From: Afipia sp. GAS231
GTDB taxonomy: Bacteria > Pseudomonadota > Alphaproteobacteria > Rhizobiales > Xanthobacteraceae
Assembly (NCBI RefSeq): GCF_900103365.1
Contig: NZ_LT629703.1
Span: forward strand, 5,628,501-5,692,500
DNA length: 64,000 nt
Direction of reading: 5' to 3'
Part shown: positions 43,847 through 52,443 of the stretch, one piece after another
How the letters are laid out: each line of letters opens with the position of its first letter
Numbering within the stretch: position 1 is the stretch's first letter
The notes under the pieces: generated by a model
The model's input: only the letters and a program-made list of their open reading frames with translations
The model's database searches: none
Told to the model about the DNA's origin: nothing
Made by a program: the position numbers and the translations under genes

Positions 43847-44787
43847 AGCTCCAGTTCCCAGGTCTCGCTGATCAGGTCTTGCCCGAAACTGCGGTTCGCC
43901 TCATCAGCCACCAGCACGAAGCCGGCATCCTGATAGATCTTGCGGGCGGCCAGCAGGATGCTCTGGGTCCACAGCGTGATCTTGCGGTAGCCGCAGGCCT
44001 TTGTGAAGGCGATGCATTCGGCGACCAGCCGCTGGCCCAGGCGCTGTCCGCGCCCGGCGGGATCGACCAGCAACAGGCGGATTTTCGCGACATCGTCGGT
44101 GTGTCGCACCAGAAACACCGAGCCGACCTGTGCGCCGTCGATATCGGCGATCCAGCAGCGTTCCCGTGAAGCGTCGAACGAGGCGAGGAACTTTGCCGTG
44201 ATCTCCGCGACCAGGCCCTCGAACGAGGAATCGAAGCCGTATTCGCTGGCGTAGAGCGCGCCGTGGCTCTGCACCACCCATCCCATGTCGCCGGGGCGGG
44301 GGCCGCGCAGGATGGCTGGCGGTGGCGGGGTATCCGGCGCGCCGAGCAGCCGTTCGATCAGGGCCATGGCGCCGATCAGCCTTTCACTGCCGCCTGCCGG
44401 TAGGCCCGCCAGCATCGCGCCGACGTCGTCCTGGGAACTGCGCTCGAGTTTGGCAAAGGCCTGCCGGCCCTTGGCGGTCAGGCTGAGCCGGTACTGCCGA
44501 CGGTCCGTCGGCAGCGGCTTGCGCGTGATCAGGCCGTTCTCGTCGAAATTCTGGACGATCCGGCTGAGGTATCCGGCATCGAGGCCCAGCTCGCTGCCGA
44601 TCTCCTTGGCGGACAGGTCCTCGCGGTGGGCGAGCTCGTACAGCACCCGCGCCTCGCTCAGCGAATACGGGCTTTTCAGCAGCTGCTGGTCGAGCACGCC
44701 GAGCTTGCGGGTGTAGAAGCGGTTGAAGGCGCGAACTGCCTCGACCTCGTGGTCGGAATCCGTCTGGGCCGAATTTCTGGAAGTCAT
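43843..44787 (-). CDS. MarR-GNAT fusion: DNA-binding regulator with acetyltransferase domain
   Basis: A 314-residue two-domain protein. Residues 1-150 form a MarR-type winged helix (LSEARVLYELAHREDLSAKE, then LGLDAGYLSRIVQNFDENGL with the wing RRQYRLSLTAKG). Residues about 160-314 are a GNAT acetyltransferase with the acetyl-CoA loop VDPAGRGQRLGQRLVAECI and end KIYQDAGFVLVADEAN. Fusions of this type are thought to sense or modify small molecules. A 10-base inverted repeat 12 bases upstream of the start suggests autoregulation. Confidence 0.9.
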   Translation of the reverse strand: MTSRNSAQTDSDHEVEAVRAFNRFYTRKLGVLDQQLLKSPYSLSEARVLYELAHREDLSAKEIGSELGLDAGYLSRIVQNFDENGLITRKPLPTDRRQYRLSLTAKGRQAFAKLERSSQDDVGAMLAGLPAGGSERLIGAMALIERLLGAPDTPPPPAILRGPRPGDMGWVVQSHGALYASEYGFDSSFEGLVAEITAKFLASFDASRERCWIADIDGAQVGSVFLVRHTDDVAKIRLLLVDPAGRGQRLGQRLVAECIAFTKACGYRKITLWTQSILLAARKIYQDAGFVLVADEANRSFGQDLISETWELEL

Positions 44788-44798
44788 GGCAAACCTCG

Positions 44799-44840
44799 AT
44801 ACTTGCCATTGTCAATTAATTATTTGACTTTGGCAAGTAT
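44799..44840. promoter_or_regulatory. Operator-like inverted repeat ATACTTGCCA / TGGCAAGTAT
   Basis: Perfect 10-base arms separated by 22 AT-rich bases, located directly upstream of the MarR-GNAT start. An inner TGTCAA/TTGAC pair lies between them. Such sites are typical binding places for MarR dimers controlling their own promoter. Confidence 0.75.
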
Positions 44841-44925
44841 ATTTCCGTGGCGCACCGGTTCCAGTTCTACTGTGTATGGGGTTGTTTTCGATATTTTGGG
44901 TCCGGCAGCATCGGCACCGCCCGCT

Positions 44926-45075
44926 CCCTCTCCCGCTTGCGGGGGAGGGCTGGGGCGGGGGTGCTTCAACGTCGACACTGCCTGCGAGGAGAGAGCCCCA
45001 CCCGCCGCGCTCTTCGAGCGCGTCGGCCTAAGAGCGAGCTTCGCTCGTCTCGCCCCCGCAAGCGGGAGAGGCGAG
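44926..45075. repeat. Intergenic repeat family F, copy 2
   Basis: About 150 bases with outer arms CTCTCCCGCTTGCGGGGGAG and CCGCAAGCGGGAGAGGCGAG and an inner AGAGCGAGCTTCGCTC hairpin. It separates the MarR-GNAT and GT2 genes and resembles the element at 32829. Confidence 0.8.
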
Positions 45076-45081
45076 TTAGGT

Positions 45082-45654
45082 TCAGGCCACCACCATGATC
45101 CGGCTGCGCAGGGTCGTGCGCGCGGAGCGGCCGAGCTGGCGCAGCAGCCGCGCCTCGGAACGGCGCGAGTCCGGCCGGTAGCCGCCGAGCCGGTCGTAGT
45201 GGTCGCGGGCGATCAAGAGCCCCTGTTCGGCCGATGGCCCCGCGACCATGCGGGCGAGGAACTTGAGGCCGTCGCGGAAACCAATGTCGGCATAGGGCGA
45301 GCGGGCGTAGCGGAACACGCCGGCGCGGGGCCGGCCGCTGTTGGCAACGCCCTGGATGAATTGCGTGGTCTCTTCGATCCAACCTGAATCGAGCACGGCG
45401 CCGGCATGCAGGAACATCAGCCACGGCGAGCGTGCGGTTCGCGCACCCGCCGCCATTGCTGCGGCGCGGGTGCCCTCGAACGCCAGAAAGCCGCAGCCGG
45501 CGACGTCGGCGACCCGTTCGATCACACCGGTGCCGGCCCGATCGACCAGCAGCACCTCGCGGATGATGCCGGCAGCGGCGCCCGGCACCAGCGCCGCAAG
45601 GGTGGCGACGGCCGGCTGTTCGACCCCTTCGGTCGGAATGATGACGCTCAGCAT
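45082..45654 (-). CDS. Small glycosyltransferase family 2-like protein
   Basis: A 190-residue protein with a GT2-type beginning MLSVIIPTEGVEQPAVATLA and a short central motif ARTARSPWLMFLHAGAVLDS, in which the DxD is reduced to a region with few acidic residues. GT2 enzymes are usually longer and carry DxD and QxxRW motifs; these are weak here, so activity is doubtful. It is divergent from the PA0069 radical SAM gene. Confidence 0.72.
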   Translation of the reverse strand: MLSVIIPTEGVEQPAVATLAALVPGAAAGIIREVLLVDRAGTGVIERVADVAGCGFLAFEGTRAAAMAAGARTARSPWLMFLHAGAVLDSGWIEETTQFIQGVANSGRPRAGVFRYARSPYADIGFRDGLKFLARMVAGPSAEQGLLIARDHYDRLGGYRPDSRRSEARLLRQLGRSARTTLRSRIMVVA

Positions 45655-45809
45655 GAATGAGGCTTCGGTGGCTCAATCTGTGAAAAACGCTGCACTGTTA
45701 TCACCTTGTCACATTCAAAACAGCCACTGTTGTGCAGTTTTTTGCGGCAGCCGCTAAGGGTGGGTCAAGCAGCATTTTTTCGCGCGCGCTGTGGATCGTT
45801 GCGATTCAT

Positions 45810-45824
45810 GTTCTTGATTTGTTC
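45810..45824. promoter_or_regulatory. LexA (SOS) box GTTC-N7-GTTC
   Basis: GTTCTTGATTTGTTC is an exact match to the alphaproteobacterial LexA operator consensus GTTC-N7-GTTC. It lies 25 bases upstream of the radical SAM gene start, in the gap it shares with the divergent GT2 gene. The position suggests repression of the radical SAM gene in undamaged cells. Confidence 0.75.
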
Positions 45825-45848
45825 TCAAGGCGTGCTATGTACTGACGC

Positions 45849-47009
45849 ATGAGCCGAGCATCCTCTCATGCCCTCAAGCACCCGCCGGTCACGGCGCCCT
45901 CCGCTCCGGCGGGTGCGACTCCTTTTCCCGAACTCGCTGTTGCCATCGAGCGCGAACGGCGGCGCGGCCGCGGCGCCCAGTCCAATGACAGCGGCCGGTT
46001 CGAAGCCGAGGCGCGGGTCGCCTTCGACGACGGCTGGCAGAGCCTCGACGACCTGCCGCCGTTCAAGACCACGGTCTCGATCGACACCTCGCGCAAGGTC
46101 ATCGCCCGCAACGACTCGCCCGATATCGGCTTCGACCGCTCGATCAACCCGTATCGCGGCTGCGAGCACGGCTGCGTCTACTGCTTCGCACGGCCGACCC
46201 ACGCCTATCTCGGCCTGTCGCCCGGGCTCGACTTCGAATCCAAACTGCTCGTCAAACCGGACGCGCCCGAACTGCTCGAGAAGGAACTGGCGGCGCCCGG
46301 TTACGAACCGCGCATGATCGCGATCGGCACCAACACCGATCCCTATCAGCCGATCGAGTGCGAGCACAAAATCATGCGCGGCATTCTCGAAGTGCTGGAG
46401 CGCGTCGGCCATCCCGTCGGCATCGTTACCAAATCGGCGCTGGTCGTGCGCGACATCGATATTCTCCAGCGAATGGCGAAGCGCAACCTGGTCAAGGTCG
46501 CGCTTTCGGTGACGACGCTCGACCCCAAGCTCGCACGCACCATGGAGCCGCGGGCCTCGACGCCGCCAAAACGTCTGGAAGCGATCCGCAAACTGACGGA
46601 CGCCGGCATTCCGGCGACCGTCATGGTAGCACCCGTGATCCCGGCGCTGAACGATTCCGAGATCGAGCGCATTCTCGATGCCGCCGCCCATGCCGGCGCC
46701 AAGGAGGCCAGCTACGTCTTGCTGAGGCTGCCGCTGGAGGTGCGCGATCTGTTCCGCGAATGGCTGATGGCGAATTATCCCGACCGCTATCGCCACGTCT
46801 TCACTTTGATCCGCGACATGCGCGGCGGCCGCGACTACGACGCAAAGTGGGGCATGCGGATGAAGGGCACCGGCCCGATGGCCTGGATGATCGGGCGCCG
46901 TTTCGAAGTCGCCTGCGAGAAGCTCGGCCTCAACAAGCGCCGCACCAAGTTGACGACGGATCACTTCATCAAGCCGAACCGAAACGGGCAGCAGTTGAGT
47001 TTGTTTTAG
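45849..47009 (+). CDS. Radical SAM protein of the PA0069 family (SPL-like)
   Basis: A 386-residue radical SAM enzyme related to spore photoproduct lyase-like proteins. The cluster motif is YRGCEHGCVYC with Cys105-x3-Cys109-x2-Cys112, followed by FARPTHAYLGLSPGLDFESK and the SAM strand AIGTNTDPYQPIE. C-terminal parts RDYDAKWGMRMKGTG and KTDHFIKP-like end are characteristic. The group's substrate is not established; relationship to SplB suggests DNA repair, and the SOS box upstream agrees. ATG at 45849. Confidence 0.88.
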   Translation: MSRASSHALKHPPVTAPSAPAGATPFPELAVAIERERRRGRGAQSNDSGRFEAEARVAFDDGWQSLDDLPPFKTTVSIDTSRKVIARNDSPDIGFDRSINPYRGCEHGCVYCFARPTHAYLGLSPGLDFESKLLVKPDAPELLEKELAAPGYEPRMIAIGTNTDPYQPIECEHKIMRGILEVLERVGHPVGIVTKSALVVRDIDILQRMAKRNLVKVALSVTTLDPKLARTMEPRASTPPKRLEAIRKLTDAGIPATVMVAPVIPALNDSEIERILDAAAHAGAKEASYVLLRLPLEVRDLFREWLMANYPDRYRHVFTLIRDMRGGRDYDAKWGMRMKGTGPMAWMIGRRFEVACEKLGLNKRRTKLTTDHFIKPNRNGQQLSLF

Positions 47010-47014
47010 CAGCT

Positions 47015-47102
47015 CGTCATTGCGAGGAGCGCAAGCGACGAAGCAATCCAGACTTTCTTTGTCTCGCGAAGCGCTGGATTGCTTCGCTTCGCTCGCAATG
47101 AC
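47015..47102. repeat. Intergenic repeat family B, copy 4
   Basis: Arms CGTCATTGCGAGGAGCGCAA and GCTTCGCTTCGCTCGCAATG around AAGCAATCCAGA and CTGGATTGCTTC, as in the other family B copies. It follows the radical SAM gene by only a few bases and ends just ahead of the ribosome site of the next gene. Confidence 0.88.
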
Positions 47103-47114
47103 CAGGAGGATGTA

Positions 47115-47564
47115 ATGAGTACCAAACCACCCACCCCGCGCTTCACCGTCGTCACCCTCGGCGTCAGCAACATCCGCGCCAGCATCGCCTTCTACGAAGC
47201 ATTGGGATTTAAACGAAAGATGCGCGCCACCGGCGAGGCCGTCGCTTTCTTCGATACCGGCGGCACGGTGATCGGGCTGTTCCCGTGGGATCAACTGGCG
47301 GCGGATGTCACGCTGCCGGACCAGCCGCGGCCCAAAGCCTTTCGCGGCATGACGCTGGCCTGGAACTGCGGCTCGGTTGAAGAAGTCGACCGGGTGCTGG
47401 ATTTCGCGATTTCGATGGGCGCCTCGCTGCTGAAGCCCGCGCACCAGACCGACTATGGCGGCTACTCCGGCTATTTCGGCGATCCCGACAACCATCCCTG
47501 GGAGGTCGTGGTCGCGCCGGGCATCGAGGTCGGCGATGACCGGCGGGTTCATCTGCCGGACTAG
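47115..47564 (+). CDS. VOC family protein (glyoxalase-like)
   Basis: A 149-residue single-chain vicinal-oxygen-chelate protein: FTVVTLGVSNIRASIAFYEA-type first module and the second module around GYFGDPDNHPWEVVVAPG, where PDNHPWEV is the hallmark ending. Metal ligands expected of glyoxalases are only partly present, so this may be a bleomycin-resistance or lactoylglutathione lyase-like protein of unknown substrate. ATG at 47115 has AGGAGG upstream; the longer frame reads into the family B repeat. Confidence 0.88.
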   Translation: MSTKPPTPRFTVVTLGVSNIRASIAFYEALGFKRKMRATGEAVAFFDTGGTVIGLFPWDQLAADVTLPDQPRPKAFRGMTLAWNCGSVEEVDRVLDFAISMGASLLKPAHQTDYGGYSGYFGDPDNHPWEVVVAPGIEVGDDRRVHLPD

Positions 47565-47658
47565 GCTTCGGTATTTGCTGGCAAAGGTTGGATTGAATAG
47601 CGGGAATTGAACGCGGTTTCCGGTTGCGTCGCAGTGTCCACTTTCGCACCATCCCGGC

Positions 47659-48399
47659 ATGATTCGGGACAAGTCTTCAAAGCCAAAAGCCAAGGGTGCG
47701 ATCGCGGTGACGCCGCCGAGCTTTCGCCGCGAGCGCGCGCTGATCAAGCGCGGCGTCTGGCCGGTGGCCGGTTGCGACGAGGCCGGACGCGGGCCGCTGG
47801 CAGGCCCCGTGGTGGCGGCCGCCGTCGTGCTGGATCCGAAACGAATTCCAAAAGGCATCGACGATTCCAAGCGGCTCACCGCCGAGCGCCGTGAGGAATT
47901 GTTCGAGGAGATCTGCGCGACAGCGTCGTTTGCGGTTGCCTTTGCCTCGCCGGCGCGGATCGACCGCGACAATATCCTGCGCGCCTCGCTGTGGGCGCTG
48001 ACCCGCGCCGTGCAGGCGCTGCCGGAAAACCCACGACACGTTTTTGTCGACGGCCGCGACCGGCTTGACGTCGCCTGCGATTGCGACGCCGTGATCGGCG
48101 GCGATGGCATCGTGATGTCGATCGCCGCCGCTTCGATCATCGCCAAGGTGACGCGCGACCGGCTGATGTGCGCGCTGGCGCTGGATTGCCCGGGCTACGG
48201 TTTTGAGACCCACAAGGGCTACGCGGTGCCGGAACATCGCGAGGCGCTGGACCGGCTGGGTCCGAGCGTGCACCACCGCCGCTTCTTTGCGCCTGTCGTC
48301 GCCGCGCGCGAGAAGCACTATCCGGAGAACGTTGTCGTCGAGCGCGATCTATTTACGCTCGAAACCCAAATCGTGACCGAATTTCCGGTAGCCGTTTAG
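47659..48399 (+). CDS. rnhB: Ribonuclease HII
   Basis: A 246-residue RNase HII that cleaves RNA in RNA/DNA hybrids and removes misincorporated ribonucleotides. The active-site acids Asp40 and Glu41 are in [15 protein letters not shown]; a third aspartate is in [10 protein letters not shown] and the fourth in [11 protein letters not shown]. The conserved [14 protein letters not shown] and HHRRFF segments follow. An N-terminal extension of about 30 basic residues precedes the catalytic core. The ATG at 47659 lacks a strong ribosome site. Confidence 0.95.
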   Translation: MIRDKSSKPKAKGAIAVTPPSFRRERALIKRGVWPVAGCDEAGRGPLAGPVVAAAVVLDPKRIPKGIDDSKRLTAERREELFEEICATASFAVAFASPARIDRDNILRASLWALTRAVQALPENPRHVFVDGRDRLDVACDCDAVIGGDGIVMSIAAASIIAKVTRDRLMCALALDCPGYGFETHKGYAVPEHREALDRLGPSVHHRRFFAPVVAAREKHYPENVVVERDLFTLETQIVTEFPVAV

Positions 48400-48412
48400 G
48401 ACTTTATTTTCT

Positions 48413-48459
48413 GACGCGTTTTCTTGACGCGAACCGGATCCACTTCGCTTGAAAACGCT
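48413..48459. repeat. Intergenic repeat family A, copy 2
   Basis: Near-identical to the copy at 7625: GACGCGTTTTCTTGACGCGA at one end and CACTTCGCTTGAAAACGCT at the other. It lies between rnhB and the GT39 gene, within an open frame that could extend that gene upstream. Confidence 0.88.
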
Positions 48460-48492
48460 ACGGTTGCCTCCGCAGCCTCCGCGCTCTATCAA

Positions 48493-50046
48493 ATGCCATC
48501 GGACAGGGCTTCTCGGCCCGGGCATTTCGGACGGTTCATGCGTTTCACCTCCCTGGTTGTCGAACTGATCCGCGCCCGGCCGCGGCTGGTGGTCTGGCTT
48601 GTGGTGCTGCTGCAGGCCGCCCTCTGGCTGATGCTGCCGGTGCTGATCTATCGCAGCCCGCCCGGGGAACTCGCGACCGTGCTGGCGTTCGGCCGGGAGT
48701 ACCAGGTCGGAACCTGGTTCGGTCCGCCGCTGGCGTTCTGGCTCGCCGATATCGCCTTCCGCGCCGTCGGCAATCACATGTTCGGCGTCTATCTGCTGGC
48801 GCAGCTCTGTGCGATCGCCACCTTCTGGACCTTCTATCAGCTCGCGCGCGCCATCGTCGGCGGCCAGCAGGCGGTGCTGGCGGTGCTGCTCTCGATGACG
48901 GTGGTGGCGTTCAGCTCGCCCGGCGTCGAATTCGGCCCGCTGGTGCTGGCGCGGCCGCTATGGGCGCTGTTGCTGCTGCATTCATGGCAGATCATCGGCC
49001 AGAACCGGCGCAGCGCCTGGTTCGCCTGGTCGATCGAGGCCGGCCTGCTGCTGCTGACGACCTCGGCCGCGATCGGGCTGTTGCTGCTGATCGCAGGCTT
49101 TGCGGTCGCCACCGTGCGCGGGCGGCGCACCCTGATGTCGCTCGATCCGCTGTATTCGCTGCTGGTGATCGTCGTGCTGGCGCTGCCCTGGCTGATCTGG
49201 ATCGTCCGCGCCGACGTGCTGACGATGCCGCCCTGGCCTGCGATCGATGATCTCTCGGCCCGCGCGCTGCATTGGGGCACACTGCTCGGCGGCCTGGTGC
49301 TGGCGATGTCGGGCGTCGTGCTGCTGGTGGTGCTCAACTCCGGCTGGTTCGCGCGCAACGCCGAGGAGGCGCCGATCATCTACCGGCCGCCGGTCGATCC
49401 GCTGGCGCGCCAGTTCGTCTATTGCTTCGCGATCGCTCCGGCGCTGCTCGGCAGCGTGGTTGCGGGGGTGTTCAATCTCGAGCGCATTACCGGCGGCGCC
49501 GGCGTGGCCTTGCTGATGTCCGGTCTGGCCGCGATCGTCGCGACCGGCGACCTCGTCTATCTCAGGCGCCAGCGGCTGTTGCGCTCGGTCTGGGCGGCGG
49601 CGGTTGCAGCACCTGCTTTCGTCGCGATCGGGGCCACGTTGTTTCTGCCCTGGACCGGCTCCAACGAAGTGTCGACCTCGCTGCCGGCAAAGGCGATCGC
49701 GCGTTTCTTCGGCGACAGCTTTGAGCGGCGGACCAACCAGCGGCTGCGCGCGGTGGCCGGCGATCCGCAACTGGCGAGCTTCATCACCATGGATGCCGGC
49801 CGCCCGCATCTGTTGCTCGATGCCACGCCGGAGCGGACGCCGTGGCTGTCGGTTGCGAAATTCAACGAGACCGGCGGCGTCGTGGTCTGGCGCGCGGCCG
49901 ACACCTCTGGCGCGCCGCCGCCCGAACTCTTGCAGCGCTTTCCCGGCCTGGTGCCGGAAGTGCCGCGCGCGTTCGAATGGATCGTCAACGGCAGGCAACC
50001 ACTGTTGCGGGTCGGCTGGGCGATCGTGCGGCCGAAGGGGCAGTAA
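48493..50046 (+). CDS. Glycosyltransferase family 39 membrane protein
   Basis: A 517-residue integral membrane protein with around ten spans, resembling ArnT/PMT-type glycosyltransferases. The N-terminal span LVVWLVVLLQAALWLMLPVLI is followed by the first periplasmic loop with EYQVGTWFGPPLAFWL, where family members hold the metal-binding or substrate residues. The C-terminal 120 residues are a soluble domain ending in WAIVRPKGQ. These enzymes transfer sugars from polyprenyl-phosphate donors to lipids or proteins. The start could be ATG at 48493 or at 48538; the even longer frame begins inside a family A repeat and is unlikely. Confidence 0.82.
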   Translation: MPSDRASRPGHFGRFMRFTSLVVELIRARPRLVVWLVVLLQAALWLMLPVLIYRSPPGELATVLAFGREYQVGTWFGPPLAFWLADIAFRAVGNHMFGVYLLAQLCAIATFWTFYQLARAIVGGQQAVLAVLLSMTVVAFSSPGVEFGPLVLARPLWALLLLHSWQIIGQNRRSAWFAWSIEAGLLLLTTSAAIGLLLLIAGFAVATVRGRRTLMSLDPLYSLLVIVVLALPWLIWIVRADVLTMPPWPAIDDLSARALHWGTLLGGLVLAMSGVVLLVVLNSGWFARNAEEAPIIYRPPVDPLARQFVYCFAIAPALLGSVVAGVFNLERITGGAGVALLMSGLAAIVATGDLVYLRRQRLLRSVWAAAVAAPAFVAIGATLFLPWTGSNEVSTSLPAKAIARFFGDSFERRTNQRLRAVAGDPQLASFITMDAGRPHLLLDATPERTPWLSVAKFNETGGVVVWRAADTSGAPPPELLQRFPGLVPEVPRAFEWIVNGRQPLLRVGWAIVRPKGQ

Positions 50047-50080
50047 TTTTTCGGCCCGGCGATGTGAGGATTGAAGCCCA

Positions 50081-50692
50081 ATGGATCTGAATCCGCCGCC
50101 CGGCTCGAACATTTCAATCGCATCTGACGGTATCGATCCAACCATCGTCATTCCGCCGACGACGAGCGCGTCGCGTTATTTTGGCGGATTGTTCCTGCTG
50201 TTCTGGCTGGGCGGGTGGGCCGTCGGCTTCAAGGACGTTGGTTCAAAGGTACTGGCCGGGCAAGCCAACGCCTTCTCTGTCTTCTGGCTGTGTGGCTGGA
50301 CCGTCGGCGGCGTCTTTGCAGCGGTCAGCCTCTACCGCATCGTCCGTCCCGCCGTCCCGGAAACGTTGACGTTGAAGCGAAATAGCGTGGCTTACGATTC
50401 CGGAATTCAGCCGCTGCAGATGGATTCATCCTGGCGCAGCAAGGGTACCAAGCAAGCCTGGAACTCGATGTTCGCCAAGCGCGTCCGTGTCGAGATCGAT
50501 CGGCGCCAATTGCAGTCGCTGCGTCTGCGGGAAACGGAATCCGGCAACCGGTTGACGATCGATGTGGACGCGCGGCGCCTCGAACTTGCGCCAACAGCCA
50601 CTGAGGTCGAGCGCGAATGGTTGGCTGGCTACCTGGCGCGCCGCTATTCGCTTTCGCCGGCTGCGGCGAACGCCGGCGAGGGATCCGCCTGA
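50081..50692 (+). CDS. Unknown membrane protein with soluble C-terminal half
   Basis: A 203-residue protein with two membrane spans at about residues 33-50 (YFGGLFLLFWLGGWAVGF) and 66-86 (VFWLCGWTVGGVFAAVSLY), then a hydrophilic domain including LTLKRNSVAYDSGIQPLQ and RVEIDRRQLQSLRLRETESG. This layout suits a PH-like or bPH2-type domain after a two-span anchor, which is a guess. It follows the GT39 gene by 34 bases in the same direction. No function is known to me. Confidence 0.72.
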   Translation: MDLNPPPGSNISIASDGIDPTIVIPPTTSASRYFGGLFLLFWLGGWAVGFKDVGSKVLAGQANAFSVFWLCGWTVGGVFAAVSLYRIVRPAVPETLTLKRNSVAYDSGIQPLQMDSSWRSKGTKQAWNSMFAKRVRVEIDRRQLQSLRLRETESGNRLTIDVDARRLELAPTATEVEREWLAGYLARRYSLSPAAANAGEGSA

Positions 50693-50696
50693 TCGC

Positions 50697-51464
50697 TCAT
50701 TCCGGAATTCCGTAACACTCGTAAAAAACCCCGATCGGCGCGCTGACGCGAAATGATGGCAGCGGAAAAGCTTCCCAAAGCTTGTGCGGATTCAGCCGCG
50801 CGATGTTTCGCAGAAACATCTCCTTCAACTCCGGCTTTACGTTTCCTTCGCGATCGAGAAACTGTCCCCAGCGCGCCATGCCCTGAAACCGGTCGCCGCT
50901 CTCGATCACGACGCGCGATCGAACGTAGCTCTCAGGAAACAGGCGTCGATAGGCTTCGGTACCGTAGAGCCACGAACGTCCGTCGACATGAGCGGCATTC
51001 GGAAAGTGCTTCCTGATCGAAGCGAACATGGTTTCGAGTTCGCGCCGCCGCGCCTCCGCCCGGGTCTTGCTCAGCGGCCCCAATGCATCGCGGTTGTAGA
51101 AGTGGAGGCGAACGATGTCGGTGGCGTCGCTGGCATGAAACTCGAAACAGCCGAACACGTGATCGGGAAATGCAGACTGCTCTTCAGGTGATCGCGAATA
51201 GAACGCCTGGGTCCAGCCCGCGCGCTGCCGGTGCGTCGCGAGCGCTTCGAGCCCGCGCGCATATTCCTGCCAGGCCGGACCCGCCGCGCCATCGGCGGGG
51301 GCGTCGCCAAGTCCGAAGCGGCGGTGAAAGTTGGTCGTGAGCAATACCGCGTCGGCGATCTGAGTTGACGTCTTTTCGGCAACCGCTTCGGCGAAGCGAA
51401 GCTGCAGGTCGAAGAAATCCCCATAGCGTTCGCTTTTTTCGTGACCGCCGTGCGTGCTGTCCAT
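50697..51464 (-). CDS. Unknown soluble protein upstream of an arylesterase-like neighbourhood
   Basis: A 255-residue protein I do not recognise, without signal peptide or membrane span. Distinct blocks are FFDLQLRFAEAVAEKTSTQI, a central HVFGCFEFHASDATDIVRLH, RSWLYGTEAYRRLFPESYV and the C-terminal GVFYECYGIPE. ATG at 51464 is chosen; the longer frame upstream is antisense to the glycosylase gene. It lies 8 bases after the uracil-DNA glycosylase stop on the same strand, so they are likely co-transcribed. The call name reflects only position; no esterase motif is present. Confidence 0.7.
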   Translation of the reverse strand: MDSTHGGHEKSERYGDFFDLQLRFAEAVAEKTSTQIADAVLLTTNFHRRFGLGDAPADGAAGPAWQEYARGLEALATHRQRAGWTQAFYSRSPEEQSAFPDHVFGCFEFHASDATDIVRLHFYNRDALGPLSKTRAEARRRELETMFASIRKHFPNAAHVDGRSWLYGTEAYRRLFPESYVRSRVVIESGDRFQGMARWGQFLDREGNVKPELKEMFLRNIARLNPHKLWEAFPLPSFRVSAPIGVFYECYGIPE

Positions 51465-51472
51465 CGATCTTG

Positions 51473-52312
51473 CTACGGTGCCGCGGCCGGAATCTCGAGC
51501 GCCTTTGCGATCGCCAGCAGGTCCTGCCAGGTCATCCGCTTGTAGGACGGCGAGCGCAACAGATAGGCCGGGTGGAACGTGGCGATGGCGCGGATGGTGC
51601 GTGTGCCGGTGTCGTAGTCGAACCACTTGCCGCGGGTCTTCATGATGCCGTCGCGGGTCGACAGCAGCGTCTGGGTCGAGGGATTGCCGAGCGTCACCAG
51701 CACGTCGGGATTGACCAGCTCGATCTGCCGCCGGATGAACGGCAGGCAGATCTGGGTTTCCTGCGGCGTCGGCGTCCGGTTGCCGGGCGGCCGCCACGGA
51801 ATCACGTTGGCGATATAGGCCTTGCTGCGGTCGAGCCCGATGGCCGCGATCATCCGGTCGAGCAATTTGCCGGAACGGCCGACGAACGGCAGCCCCTCGA
51901 TATCCTCTTCGCGCCCGGGCGCCTCGCCGACGAACATGACGCGCGCCTGCGGGTTGCCGTCGGCGAACACCAGCCGGGTGGCGGTGTGTTTCAGCGCGCA
52001 GCCGTCGAAATTTTCCAGGAGTTGCCGCAGCGCTTCCAGCGAGGGAGCGGTTCGCGCCGCTTCCCGGGCGGAGGAAATCGCTTCGTCCGGCGCCAGCGCG
52101 ACGTCGGCCCGGGGAGCGGCCGGGATCGCCGCCGGATTTTCCCGCAATCCTCGTGGCGGAACGATCTCGCGGGGCGCGGCGGCAACGGGGACGGCGTCCG
52201 GCTCGGCCAACCGGTCGACCGGATCGTCGCCAAGCGCGCAGTCGACCCCGGCCTCCAGATAAAAGGCCAGCAATTGCTGCACGGTAGGCGCTGGTTCGGG
52301 CATGAAATCCAT
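51473..52312 (-). CDS. Uracil-DNA glycosylase family protein lacking two Fe-S cysteines
   Basis: A 279-residue family-4-like uracil-DNA glycosylase. Motif A is [20 protein letters not shown] at about 128-147 and motif 2 is [11 protein letters not shown] near 244-254. Family 4 enzymes bind [4Fe-4S] with four cysteines; here Cys105 and Cys189 are present, but the second of the CxxC pair is lysine and the cysteine of the KCRPPxNRxP motif is tryptophan ([12 protein letters not shown]). The first 90 residues are a proline/alanine-rich extension. A Fe-S-free UDG class has been described in Bradyrhizobium; this may belong to it. Confidence 0.87.
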   Translation of the reverse strand: MDFMPEPAPTVQQLLAFYLEAGVDCALGDDPVDRLAEPDAVPVAAAPREIVPPRGLRENPAAIPAAPRADVALAPDEAISSAREAARTAPSLEALRQLLENFDGCALKHTATRLVFADGNPQARVMFVGEAPGREEDIEGLPFVGRSGKLLDRMIAAIGLDRSKAYIANVIPWRPPGNRTPTPQETQICLPFIRRQIELVNPDVLVTLGNPSTQTLLSTRDGIMKTRGKWFDYDTGTRTIRAIATFHPAYLLRSPSYKRMTWQDLLAIAKALEIPAAAP

Positions 52313-52443
52313 TATGCCAATCTATCTAGAACGGATCGGCCCGCCGCGAAACGCCTCACATGTCATTTCCGTGGTTGTCCTCCCCCGAAAAATCGGAAAC
52401 AACGCACCTTTAGAAGCCTTCTCAACCGGGCCGGGACCTGATC

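Noticed and set aside
45825..48146. A 773-residue minus-strand frame opposite the radical SAM, VOC and rnhB genes
   Set aside because: It crosses three well-supported genes and a repeat and shows no recognisable motif.
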